From an uncultured Oscillospiraceae bacterium (lineage in GTDB: Bacteria; Bacillota; Clostridia; Oscillospirales; Oscillospiraceae): a DNA stretch of 15,842 bases. Position 1 is the first letter of the stretch. Each line of letters starts with the position of its first letter. Below the pieces are notes generated by a model. It ran no database searches and had not been told where the DNA came from. It saw only the letters and a program-made list of their open reading frames with translations. Of the stretch, positions 1 through 6,962 are shown one piece after another. The stretch covers positions 1 to 15,842 of the forward strand of contig CANRHF010000025.1 in NCBI GenBank assembly GCA_947630345.1. The letters are read 5' to 3'. A program made the translations under genes and the position numbers.

Positions 1-3000
1 GGCGAAGCGGTACATGGTGTACACCGTGTTCTTCATCTGCTCCGGAATCTCGCCGGGATCCTCTATATCGCCGAGGATGGGGACGAACTGGGCCGCCGTC
101 TCAAAGTTCATCCGGTAGACCCAGCCCTTTGCCCGGGCCTGGGTGGCGTTATCGAACAGGGCAGTTCCTGACCCCTCGTTTCCCTTCGGAACATCGTCAG
201 GGCCGCCATATGTGGCGGTTGCGGCTTCTCCCGAGTACCAGCCCTGGGTGAACGTATCTTCGCCGGGATTCCCACTATGCTCCCTTATGTATTCGTCGTT
301 CCAGTGCCAGTCGTAGACGCCGGTGCGCACCATGCCGTGCATCTCGCCGAAGAGCAGCATGGCCATGTCGTAGTCCTGCGGTTTGCCGGAAAGCTCCTCA
401 TGCTCGTCATACTCGTGGACGTGATACGGCGTGGCGGTAATGGAGCCGTTCTTGATCTCCATGTACTCGCCGATGGGGTCCTGGTAGGTGATGGAGTCGC
501 CCACGCCGGCGTCGTTGTCGCCGGACACGGGGACAAACACGTTGCCCAGGATCAGGGCCAGGATGCGGTCAAAGGTGGTCTCCAGCGCCCCGGAGGTCAC
601 GTCGAAGAAGTCGTTGTTGTACGCGATGTTCTTGACAACATCGTCATTCGTAACTGTGATTTTATCTTCGCCGCCGGCTTCGTATGTGACGCTGTCCTTT
701 ATGGGTTCGATAGCGATATTTATAGGCTTACCGTCGCTGTTGATTTGGTTCGGTCCTTCTGTTCTTTCATTGCTCTTAAATTTCTCCCATGCCTGCTTAA
801 GACCGGTGATTGTATCTTTTGTTTCGTCTCCCCCGCCAAGGGGCTGGATTTCACCTCCAACAAACAGAAGTTCCTTTGTGATCTCAGCTTTTGCAGCATA
901 ATTGGAAGACGGCAAAGTTTCCTGAATTGTTTCATTCGTGCCGAATTTGTCGTTATTCGCCGAATTGTTATACCAAGCATCAATATTGTTGAGGTTATAC
1001 TCCTTCGGGTCCAGCGTAGGATACAGACGCATTCTGCCCCACAGCGGCACGTGAACGGTGTCGACGTTCATGGTGTAGGTGGAGAGGGGGACCCGGCTGT
1101 CCAGGGTGGCGTTGTCGGTTTTCCAGCCATGGTCATAGTGCTCCTTCACCACCTGATTCATATAGGAGGCGGTGAGCAGCACCTCCATGACAGTACCCGC
1201 CGTACCCGTCACATCGTTGTCGCTGCTGTAAAATATGCCCGCTTGGTCCCAAACCGGAGGGGATGAAAGCGTGCCGTCCTCGTAGATATCCGCGCCCTGA
1301 TTATATATGCCGTGCAGACCGTCCCATTTTTCTCCGAGCGTATCTTTCCCGGGGATAAAGACGTTGTACCATTCGTCTCCTTTTTGATCGACCGGTATTT
1401 TTTCCCCGTTGTCACCATCTTTAGTTGCTCCGCCGAGTAGATGTTCCACGTCTATTGGGCGACCGTCAAATAACGCGCGACTTTTGTCTTCTGTTTGGCC
1501 GTCATTTTTTCTCCAGTTGGGGGTGCTGTTATTAGTCCATGCGTTGGCTTTCAGATAATCACGTTGTAACTCCTTACTCTCCTCACCCGCATAAAATCTC
1601 TGTCCATAGCGAGCATTCCAGTCTTCGGCGGTATATTCGTGTGAACTATCTCCATCTCCCATCTCGTTGAACGAGAAGTTCGCGCCGCCGTCGGACATGA
1701 TGATGGCCGCCGGGATGCGGGCCACGGTGGACACCACGCCGTTTGTGAGCGTCTCGGTATATGTTGTTGCTTCCGAATCCGCGAGCTGCTTATACGCCAG
1801 GTAGATGCCGCCCTGGGTGTTCGTGAAGTAACCCACATAGTCGTCGGCTGTGAGACCGGAGGTGGGTTTCATAGCCAGTTTAAGTTTTGAAGTTGCCGTC
1901 CCGAGTTCATCATCCATTAGAGGCTTGTTGCCCTCCATACAGTTCAGTATTCCCTGCAAGCCGGATGCATATTTTGGATCATTTGAACTTGTTGCTTCAT
2001 AGACCTCCTTGTTCTTGTCGGCATATTTAGCCGTCGGTTCCCCGTTCACCCATTCGCACGGGAAAGCCTTGGCGTTAGTTCCGTCGTCGGTAAGCACATT
2101 GTTGCTGACGGTTTTGGTGAGATTCGTCCACTCGTCGGTAGTATTGGTTTTTGCGCCCTCCTGACCTTTGCCGTCGCCATTATCATTCAGGATGCCCGTA
2201 TAGGTGTTGTACTCAGCGTTCACCACCACGGTGTAGCAGGTGTCGCGGTTGTTCATCCAGTACCAGCCGTCCTTGGAAACCAAAGGAAGCGGTGTGCCGT
2301 TCTTTTTAACTTCGTCTCCTACTGTCCTGTACACCAGGTCGCTGGGGTGGTACAGGGTCTCCATGCCGCCGACGGAGAGATAGGGTTGATTATTTACTCT
2401 TTTATAATGTCCAAGCGGCATGAGAACAACGGCGTTGGCGCCGTAGCCGCACACCGCCACCCGGTTCTGGGGGTTCTGCGCCATCAGCTTGTCGATGGTC
2501 ATATTGATGGCGTCCAGGGTCTTTTGGATGCGGGAGTTTTTGATGCGGTCGGCCATGGGTACGCCCTGCTCCGGCCACACCGCGCCCTCGTCCTTATCCG
2601 GATTATGGGGCATATAGATGTTCAATCCCGTGTCGATGCCATACCGCGTATCCTGCCCCATGGAGCCGGACATATCGAACACAATCACCAGATCCACCGG
2701 GCTGGGCGGATACTCGTTGACCACCTGGGAGCTGGCCAGGGCGGAAAACACATGGGCAAAGTCAGCGTTGAACAGCACGTCGCCAACATAACCGTCGGTA
2801 GCCATGTCCAGGGTGATCTTATTGGTACCATCAAAGTGGCTGCTCAGCCCCTTCCGGGCACTGTCCCCAAAGGCGAAGACCGACTTGTCCGTCCAGACCC
2901 GGCCGGCGTACCGGGAGCCGGTAGTCTCGGTGAGCAGGCGGTTCACATAGTCGTCCATGGTGTCGGGGTCGGCCACCCGGCTGCCCGGCACGATGTGCTT

Positions 3001-3129
3001 CGTCTCCTCTGCAGCGGCGGCATAGGCCTGCCGCACCTGGACGCCGCTCAACATGGAGGCGGTCATGCACAGGCAGAGCAGGGCAGCCGTCAGCCTGCGC
3101 GATATTCCGTGCGTTTTCGTTTCCCTCAT
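1..3129 (-). CDS. secreted vWA-domain surface protein (partial, C-terminus beyond the left edge)
   Basis: The minus strand is open without a stop for 1043 codons, from the ATG at 3129 to position 1. Residues 1-37 form a signal peptide: basic n-region, hydrophobic core near 14-30, and AYA before the probable cleavage. A GRVWTDKSVF motif near residues 76-85, typical of large Clostridial vWA surface proteins, precedes the MIDAS motif DMSGSM (D152, S154, S156) on a hydrophobic strand. A second vWA strand ends in SDGG (D480). The long gap between them means the vWA fold carries a large insertion. Residues about 860-895 (VFVPVSGD...YQDPIGEY) look like the start of an isopeptide-type pilin or adhesin domain. 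A G-rich Shine-Dalgarno (AGGGGGG) lies 7 nt before the chosen ATG. An in-frame ATG at 3225 would add 32 residues but bury the signal peptide. Likely an adhesin or pilus-tip-like protein; the anchor (LPXTG or other) would lie outside the window. The ligand is unknown. Confidence 0.9.
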   Translation of the reverse strand, partial: MRETKTHGISRRLTAALLCLCMTASMLSGVQVRQAYAAAAEETKHIVPGSRVADPDTMDDYVNRLLTETTGSRYAGRVWTDKSVFAFGDSARKGLSSHFDGTNKITLDMATDGYVGDVLFNADFAHVFSALASSQVVNEYPPSPVDLVIVFDMSGSMGQDTRYGIDTGLNIYMPHNPDKDEGAVWPEQGVPMADRIKNSRIQKTLDAINMTIDKLMAQNPQNRVAVCGYGANAVVLMPLGHYKRVNNQPYLSVGGMETLYHPSDLVYRTVGDEVKKNGTPLPLVSKDGWYWMNNRDTCYTVVVNAEYNTYTGILNDNGDGKGQEGAKTNTTDEWTNLTKTVSNNVLTDDGTNAKAFPCEWVNGEPTAKYADKNKEVYEATSSNDPKYASGLQGILNCMEGNKPLMDDELGTATSKLKLAMKPTSGLTADDYVGYFTNTQGGIYLAYKQLADSEATTYTETLTNGVVSTVARIPAAIIMSDGGANFSFNEMGDGDSSHEYTAEDWNARYGQRFYAGEESKELQRDYLKANAWTNNSTPNWRKNDGQTEDKSRALFDGRPIDVEHLLGGATKDGDNGEKIPVDQKGDEWYNVFIPGKDTLGEKWDGLHGIYNQGADIYEDGTLSSPPVWDQAGIFYSSDNDVTGTAGTVMEVLLTASYMNQVVKEHYDHGWKTDNATLDSRVPLSTYTMNVDTVHVPLWGRMRLYPTLDPKEYNLNNIDAWYNNSANNDKFGTNETIQETLPSSNYAAKAEITKELLFVGGEIQPLGGGDETKDTITGLKQAWEKFKSNERTEGPNQINSDGKPINIAIEPIKDSVTYEAGGEDKITVTNDDVVKNIAYNNDFFDVTSGALETTFDRILALILGNVFVPVSGDNDAGVGDSITYQDPIGEYMEIKNGSITATPYHVHEYDEHEELSGKPQDYDMAMLLFGEMHGMVRTGVYDWHWNDEYIREHSGNPGEDTFTQGWYSGEAATATYGGPDDVPKGNEGSGTALFDNATQARAKGWVYRMNFETAAQFVPILGDIEDPGEIPEQMKNTVYTMYRFA

Positions 3130-3327
3130 CTGTTTTCCCCCCTGGAAAAGAAATCGCTGGAGCATTCTGCCGTTCCGTTTTTCTCTCGGGCGTTCGCCAG
3201 CCTCTAAAACGCGCAGTCTTTTCATCTTCCGTTCCCTTCCGGCAAGCTCCGTTTTATGTTCCCTTTCGGCGCGGTATTAATCCTCCAACAGCGGGAAAAA
3301 TATCTACAGCGCCTACGGCGGCTCGGC

Positions 3328-3350
3328 CGCAGAGTTCGTCACTCTGCGCT
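3328..3350. repeat. left arm of a 23-bp inverted repeat, self-complementary hairpin
   Basis: This segment is the exact reverse complement of 3722-3744. Within it, CGCAGAGT (3328-3335) and ACTCTGCG (3341-3348) form an 8-bp perfect stem around a 5-nt loop, TCGTC. It falls in the predicted leader of the vWA mRNA, just downstream of the proposed start site. It could be a regulatory RNA or DNA hairpin, a REP-like dispersed repeat, or a recombination site. Confidence 0.8.
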
Positions 3351-3376
3351 CACATTATTCTAAAAATACACGAGTC

Positions 3377-3405
3377 ATTATAGCACCGACACAGCCCAAA
3401 TTCAA
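3377..3405 (-). promoter_or_regulatory. promoter of the vWA surface protein gene
   Basis: Read on the minus strand there is a -35 TTGAAT (3405-3400), a 17-nt spacer and a perfect -10 TATAAT (3382-3377). It is preceded by TGC, giving an extended -10. The predicted start near 3370 gives a 5' leader of about 240 nt before the ATG at 3129. That leader begins with the 3328-3350 hairpin. The match is by eye only. Confidence 0.65.
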
Positions 3406-3426
3406 TAGTTGCGCAGAAAAAATTTT

Positions 3427-3440
3427 GAAAAAATTTTTTC
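3427..3440. repeat. AT-rich perfect palindrome between divergent promoters
   Basis: A G, six A, six T, C palindrome sits just upstream of both proposed -35 boxes. It is preceded by a near-copy (GAAAAAATTTT, about 3416-3426). Phased A-tracts like this bend DNA and can act as UP elements or bind nucleoid proteins. No specific regulator can be named. Confidence 0.5.
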
Positions 3441-3444
3441 AGGC

Positions 3445-3473
3445 TTTACACAAAATGAGAAAAAGAATACCAT
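3445..3473 (+). promoter_or_regulatory. candidate promoter of the surface-glycan operon
   Basis: TTTACA (3445-3450) is separated by exactly 17 nt from TACCAT (3468-3473). The -35 matches the consensus at 5 of 6 positions and the -10 at 4 of 6. If used, the operon has a leader of about 450 nt before its first start codon at 3933. It would run divergently from the vWA promoter about 40 bp away. The weak -10 leaves room for an activator or another start site. Confidence 0.4.
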
Positions 3474-3501
3474 TTCGTGTTAAATTGCCTTGACTCATTA
3501 T

Positions 3502-3636
3502 GTCAATCGCAGTCAAAACTACAGTCAAGAGGTTTTCACGAGCGGCAGCGTGGAAAATGATCCCAATATGATCATCTTCCAGGAGGGATGCCGCGCGGCG
3601 GGACTGTGAATAATCGCAGTCAAACTATTAAGTCAA
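3502..3636 (+). repeat. GTCAA-motif direct repeats in the glycan-operon leader
   Basis: GTCAA occurs at 3502, 3512 and 3524, and again at 3619 and 3632. The blocks 3505-3529 and 3612-3637 are near-identical, both beginning AATCGCAGTCAAA. Spacings of 10-13 bp put the copies on about one face of the helix, as expected for a dimeric DNA-binding regulator. They could equally be remnants of a local duplication. Confidence 0.4.
3542..3594 (+). promoter_or_regulatory. long imperfect hairpin in the glycan-operon leader
   Basis: GCGGCA (3542-3547) pairs with TGCCGC (3589-3594). TGGAA (3551-3555) pairs with TTCCA (3577-3581). ATGAT (3557-3561) pairs with ATCAT (3571-3575) across one A-C mismatch, closing a 9-nt loop. 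The 3' side of the internal loop holds GGAGGG, a Shine-Dalgarno-like sequence. No U-run follows, so it is not a standard terminator. A role in antitermination, processing or DNA binding is possible; the fold is judged by eye. Confidence 0.45.
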
Positions 3637-3805
3637 ACACGGAGAGATTTTGGCCATCATTCTTTGAAAAGTATGGAAATAGGTGGGGAAAAAGCGACCA
3701 AAACGGGGAAAATCCGCTCTCAGCGCAGAGTGACGAACTCTGCGACCGGATTGGTCCTGACTATGCATGAATCTTGCACGATCTTTACAGGAGGTCCGCG
3801 CGGCG
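3580..3805 (+). repeat. duplicated CAGGAGG...CCGCGCGGCG module in the leader
   Basis: CAGGAGG followed within a few bases by the exact 10-mer CCGCGCGGCG occurs at 3580-3600 and again at 3788-3805. Each copy is followed by a CTGTGAA- or CAGTGAA-like sequence. Neither copy is well placed before a convincing coding start. The duplication suggests a repeated leader element rather than two ribosome-binding sites. Confidence 0.35.
3722..3744. repeat. right arm of the 23-bp inverted repeat, self-complementary hairpin
   Basis: Exact reverse complement of 3328-3350, with 371 bp between the arms. It has the same 8-bp stem and 5-nt loop. Because the arms are inverted and the flanking genes diverge, both mRNAs would carry the same hairpin in the same sense orientation. 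This arm lies in the predicted leader of the glycan operon. Confidence 0.8.
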
Positions 3806-3840
3806 CGGCGCAGTGAAGCGGAAGGGCTTCTATAGAATGC

Positions 3841-3884
3841 CGCTGGAGAGCATCTCACTGTAGCGGTGGAAGGCTTTTCCAGCG
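3841..3884 (+). promoter_or_regulatory. mutually exclusive hairpins before the first glycan gene
   Basis: CGCTGGA (3841-3847) can pair with TCCAGCG (3878-3884). TGGAA (3867-3871) can instead pair with TTCCA (3877-3881). Because 3878-3881 is shared, the two structures compete. This may be chance in GC-rich DNA or a switching leader about 50 nt upstream of the start codon. Confidence 0.25.
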
Positions 3885-3932
3885 TAGTTCGGAGCAACAG
3901 GTCTTGACTTGGACACATAGGGAAACGGTAAT

Positions 3933-5120
3933 ATGAGGTTCTTTGGTACCCACGTGGGACAGGCTATAAAGCGCTTGATCATCGCATGTATACAGTGCTG
4001 TCTGAAGCTTTTTTACTTTCTGCCGATCAATGACCGGCGGATTTTGCTGAGTTCCTTTGAAGGCGATCAGTATTCCGATAATCCCAGGTGCATGAGCGAG
4101 TACCTGGCGGCGCGCTACGGTCAGGAGCTGGAGCTTGTATGGGGATTCCGGCATCCGAAGAATTTTCGGGATGTGCCCGGCATCACGCCGATCCGGTACT
4201 ATTCGCCGCGTTGGTTTTATTACGCGCTGACAGCCGCTGTATTCATCAGCAATACGATCTTTCCCAGGCTCATGCCCAAACGAAAAGGGCAATTCTCCTT
4301 AAACACCTGGCATGGCGGCGGCGCTTACAAGCAGGTCGGGCCGGAAGCCAATCGGCTCAGCGAGGCGGAGCGGCGCTCCCAATACAAATATCTGCAAAAG
4401 ACCGACCTGTACCTCTCCAGTTCGGAGCGCTTCACCCATTACGCGCTGCGGCAGGATCTGGGCTATCAGGGAGCGGTTCTAAACTGCGGTATGCCCCGGA
4501 ACGATCTTTTCTTTTCCCCGGAACGGATTGCCCGGGCTTCCGAAAAAGTACGGCAGGCGCTGGGGCTCAAAGGCTATGTGGTTCTTTACGCCCCGACTTA
4601 TCGCGGTATGATCATTCGCGGTTATAAAACGAATCACCATTTCCCCTACGAGCAGGCTCTGGCCAGCTTGCGGGAGCGGTTCGGAGAATCAGTCTCGATA
4701 CTAAAGCGGGCGCATAATGGGTGCGTGATGGCAGACAGTTCACCTGAAGAGGTGATAGACGTGTCCGACTGGCCGAATATGCAGGAGCTTCTCTGCGCGG
4801 CGGATATGCTTATCACGGACTACTCCTCCAGTATATGGGACTTCGCGTTGCTGGGACGGCCATGCCTGCTGTATCAAAATGATCTGGAGGCGTATGAGCG
4901 GGAGCGAGGCATCTGCACGCCGGTGGATCAGTGGCCCGGCATTTCCTGCCGGTGTGATGAAGAATTACTGGACGCGATCCGGGCTTTGGATGAACGGGCC
5001 TGCGCGGAAAGGGCCAGAGAGCATCTGCGGGCCTGCGGGTCCTATGAGGCGGGAACAGCCACAGAACAGGCCTGCCAAAGGGTCATGGCCCACATCGAAG
5101 GCAAACTGGACAAGACATAG
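3933..5120 (+). CDS. CDP-glycerol-type glycerophosphotransferase (TagB/TagF family)
   Basis: This 395-residue protein is predicted to transfer a glycerol- or ribitol-phosphate unit from a CDP-activated donor to a lipid-linked wall-polymer precursor at the inner membrane face. Family motifs in order are SSFEG (40-44), WHGGG (126-130), GMPRND (186-191), YAPTYRG (219-225), KRAHN (258-262) and TDYSSS (295-300). H127 and H261 align with the two histidines important in TagF-type enzymes. The length is close to a lone GT-B-like catalytic domain, as in TagB, with no extra domain. A hydrophobic or amphipathic N-terminal segment (about 11-31) may sit at the membrane. Start: ATG 3933 with AGGGA 9 nt upstream and an in-frame stop at 3918. 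First gene of the operon, 30 bp before the next. Whether it primes or polymerises, and which alditol it uses, cannot be told from sequence. Confidence 0.9.
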   Translation: MRFFGTHVGQAIKRLIIACIQCCLKLFYFLPINDRRILLSSFEGDQYSDNPRCMSEYLAARYGQELELVWGFRHPKNFRDVPGITPIRYYSPRWFYYALTAAVFISNTIFPRLMPKRKGQFSLNTWHGGGAYKQVGPEANRLSEAERRSQYKYLQKTDLYLSSSERFTHYALRQDLGYQGAVLNCGMPRNDLFFSPERIARASEKVRQALGLKGYVVLYAPTYRGMIIRGYKTNHHFPYEQALASLRERFGESVSILKRAHNGCVMADSSPEEVIDVSDWPNMQELLCAADMLITDYSSSIWDFALLGRPCLLYQNDLEAYERERGICTPVDQWPGISCRCDEELLDAIRALDERACAERAREHLRACGSYEAGTATEQACQRVMAHIEGKLDKT

Positions 5121-5150
5121 AGAAAGACCATAGTGCTGAAAATAGAGGGC

Positions 5151-5873
5151 ATGAAAAATATAGCAATCATTTTTGCCGGAGGGACCGGCGAACGAATGGG
5201 AAACAATGAAGTCCCCAAGCAATTTCTCACAGTAGCGGGCAAACCGATTCTGACCTATACGTTGGAGCGCTTCCAGCGGCATGATGAGATCGATGGAATC
5301 ATTCTGGTAGCGCTGAAGGGGTGGCTCGATTACTGTCAGAAGATGATCAGCTCCTGGCAGCTGGATAAGGTACTGGCAGTGGTGCCGGGGGGCATGAACA
5401 GCCAGGAGTCCATCCGCCTGGGGCTGGAAACGGCGCGTGGGCGCATCGGGGAGGATGCAATCGCGTTGATCCACGACGGCGTGCGCCCGCTGATCGACTG
5501 CGAAACCATCACCCGGTGTATCCGCAGTGTAAAGCAATACGGCTCGGCAGTCACGGTGTCTCCACAAATGGAGACGCTTCTTTATGGCAAGACAGCGGAT
5601 GGCCCATGCCACATCATTGACCGGGACAGCTGCTGGGTGGCCCGGGCGCCCCAGTGCTTTTACCTACGGGATATCCTGAAGGCTCACCATAGAGCTATGC
5701 TCGATCATCGGCTCCGGTTCATCGACTCCGCCAGCCTGATGCAGTACTACGGATACGCGATCCATTCGGTCCGGGGCCCAATGGAGAACATCAAGATCAC
5801 CACGGCACTGGACTTTCAGGTATTTCGCGCTATTGTGGCCGCGGGGGACAACGCATTGGACGGCGGGGAATAG
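5151..5873 (+). CDS. IspD/TarI-like cytidylyltransferase
   Basis: This 240-residue GT-A-like nucleotidyltransferase is predicted to join CMP from CTP to a sugar- or alditol-phosphate. Visible motifs are the CTP-binding loop AGGTGERMG (9-17), PKQF (23-26), HDGVRP (108-113), RAPQ (165-168) and ENIKITT (212-218). The family includes IspD (methylerythritol phosphate) and TarI (ribitol 5-phosphate). Its place between a glycerophosphotransferase and an SDR favours a CDP-alditol role over isoprenoid synthesis. In the GG..R..S loop the usual arginine is replaced: the protein reads GGMNSQES (80-87) with S84 in that position. A GTG at 5133 could add 6 residues, but ATG 5151 starts exactly where family members begin (MKNIAIIFAGG). 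The ribosome-binding site is weak for either start. The 21-bp gap to the next gene supports co-transcription. Confidence 0.85.
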   Translation: MKNIAIIFAGGTGERMGNNEVPKQFLTVAGKPILTYTLERFQRHDEIDGIILVALKGWLDYCQKMISSWQLDKVLAVVPGGMNSQESIRLGLETARGRIGEDAIALIHDGVRPLIDCETITRCIRSVKQYGSAVTVSPQMETLLYGKTADGPCHIIDRDSCWVARAPQCFYLRDILKAHHRAMLDHRLRFIDSASLMQYYGYAIHSVRGPMENIKITTALDFQVFRAIVAAGDNALDGGE

Positions 5874-5894
5874 GGGAGAGAACGTACTGGACTT

Positions 5895-6905
5895 ATGATC
5901 CCGATGAGCGACTTTGAATATATCTGCGCGGCGGACTTTATCCCGTGGGAAAGACTGGGGGGCAAGACTCTCTTGATCACCGGGGCCACGGGCCTGATCG
6001 GCGCTACATTGACCGGCGCCCTGCTGTATGCCAGTGAGAAGAGGCAGTTGGGGCTGACGGTCCTGGCCCTAGCGCGGGACGAGGACCGGGCCAGGCGGCG
6101 GTTCGCCGAGCTGCCCGTGACCGCCGTGCCGCCGCGCTTCGTTGTGGGAACAGTAGAGGAACCGCCGGCTATAGACGGGCCGGTGGACTTTATCATACAC
6201 ACTGCGGCCCAGACCGCCAGCGAGGCCTTCGTCCGCCAGCCAGTTGAGACAATCCGCACCGCAGTGCTGGGCATGCTCTATATTCTGGAGCTGGCCCGGG
6301 AAAAGAGATCCGAGGGAGTCCTGTTCACCTCCAGTATGGAGGTATACGGCCATCCGCCCAGGGGCCAGAAAGTGACGGAGACGGATGGGTACGCGCTCTC
6401 GCCGCTGGATGTTCGGAACAGCTACCCCATCAGCAAGCTGCAGTGCGAGAGCATGTGCTGCGCCTATGCAGCCGAATACGGTGTCCCGGCGGTGATCCTC
6501 CGCCTAGCCCAGACCTTTGGCCCGGGCGTCCATCCAGATGACAGACGGATCTTCGCGGAGCTTGGCCGGTGTGTCCAGGAGAAGCGGGACATCGTCCTGC
6601 ATACCCCGGGCGAGACAGAGCGCAGTTATCTATACACGGCTGACGCGGCCACGGCCATCCTGACGGCGCTGCTCAAAGGGCAGCCCGGCCAGGCCTACAA
6701 CGCCGCGGACGAGGACACCTACTGCTCCATCGCAGAAATGGCCCGGAATGTGGCGGCGGCCAACGGCATCGGCCTGCGGTTCGAGCTGGAGAATGAAACC
6801 GCGCGCGGCTACCCGGAGCCGGTGTATATGGATCTGGACGCCTCCCGCCTCAGGGGGTTGGGGTGGGCCGTCCAAAGGCGGGAAGCGGAGGACAGCCGCA
6901 TGTAG
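5895..6905 (+). CDS. NAD(P)-dependent epimerase/dehydratase, extended SDR
   Basis: This 336-residue Rossmann-fold enzyme is predicted to epimerise, dehydrate or reduce a nucleotide-activated precursor. The dinucleotide loop is GATGLIG (30-36). The active-site serine is in TSSMEVYG (145-152), and the catalytic pair is Y177-x3-K181 in SYPISK, the arrangement of extended SDRs of the GalE/RfbB type. Later RLAQTFGPG and a Tyr/Asp-rich C-terminal half fit a sugar-nucleotide site. Classical TarI partners are TarJ-type reductases; none is here, so this SDR may provide the tailoring or reducing step next to the cytidylyltransferase, as in the IspD-SDR pairing of Bcs1-type proteins. That link is inference. 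An alternative ATG at 5904 would remove three residues. The upstream GGGGAGAG is rather distant (about 13 nt). Confidence 0.85.
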   Translation: MIPMSDFEYICAADFIPWERLGGKTLLITGATGLIGATLTGALLYASEKRQLGLTVLALARDEDRARRRFAELPVTAVPPRFVVGTVEEPPAIDGPVDFIIHTAAQTASEAFVRQPVETIRTAVLGMLYILELAREKRSEGVLFTSSMEVYGHPPRGQKVTETDGYALSPLDVRNSYPISKLQCESMCCAYAAEYGVPAVILRLAQTFGPGVHPDDRRIFAELGRCVQEKRDIVLHTPGETERSYLYTADAATAILTALLKGQPGQAYNAADEDTYCSIAEMARNVAAANGIGLRFELENETARGYPEPVYMDLDASRLRGLGWAVQRREAEDSRM

Positions 6906-6962
6906 GGCGGCTGTTTCGATGCTCGTGCTTGTGGCACGCGGGCAGAAAGGATCATGTGACAG

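Larger units (their letters stand above)
3130..3932. other. 803-bp divergent intergenic control region
   Basis: No convincing gene lies here. A 60-codon plus-strand frame (3588-3770) is rejected because AGGAGGG abuts its ATG and it reads through the hairpin repeat. The region holds the two divergent promoters, an inverted repeat flanking them, an AT-rich palindrome, GTCAA repeats, a large leader hairpin and a duplicated GC-rich motif. The vWA leader occupies about 3130-3370 and the glycan-operon leader about 3480-3932. Confidence 0.75.

Noticed and set aside
277..1266. 329-codon plus-strand ORF opposite the vWA gene
   Set aside because: Val/His/Gly-rich shadow frame antisense to a well-supported coding frame, without motifs.
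2347..3207. 286-codon plus-strand ORF opposite the vWA N-terminus
   Set aside because: Runs antisense through the signal peptide and MIDAS region; His/Gly-rich shadow composition.
3129..3225. Upstream in-frame start for the vWA gene at 3225
   Set aside because: It would add 32 mostly charged residues in front of a clear signal peptide, and the ATG at 3129 has the better G-rich ribosome-binding site.
3328..3744. Inverted repeats as ends of an insertion sequence or MITE
   Set aside because: No transposase and no evident target-site duplication next to the arms; the enclosed DNA contains the promoters. A genome copy count would still be informative.
3588..3770. 60-codon plus-strand ORF in the glycan-operon leader
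   Set aside because: AGGAGGG abuts the ATG, leaving no spacer. The frame translates through the hairpin repeat and has no recognisable composition. More likely leader RNA.
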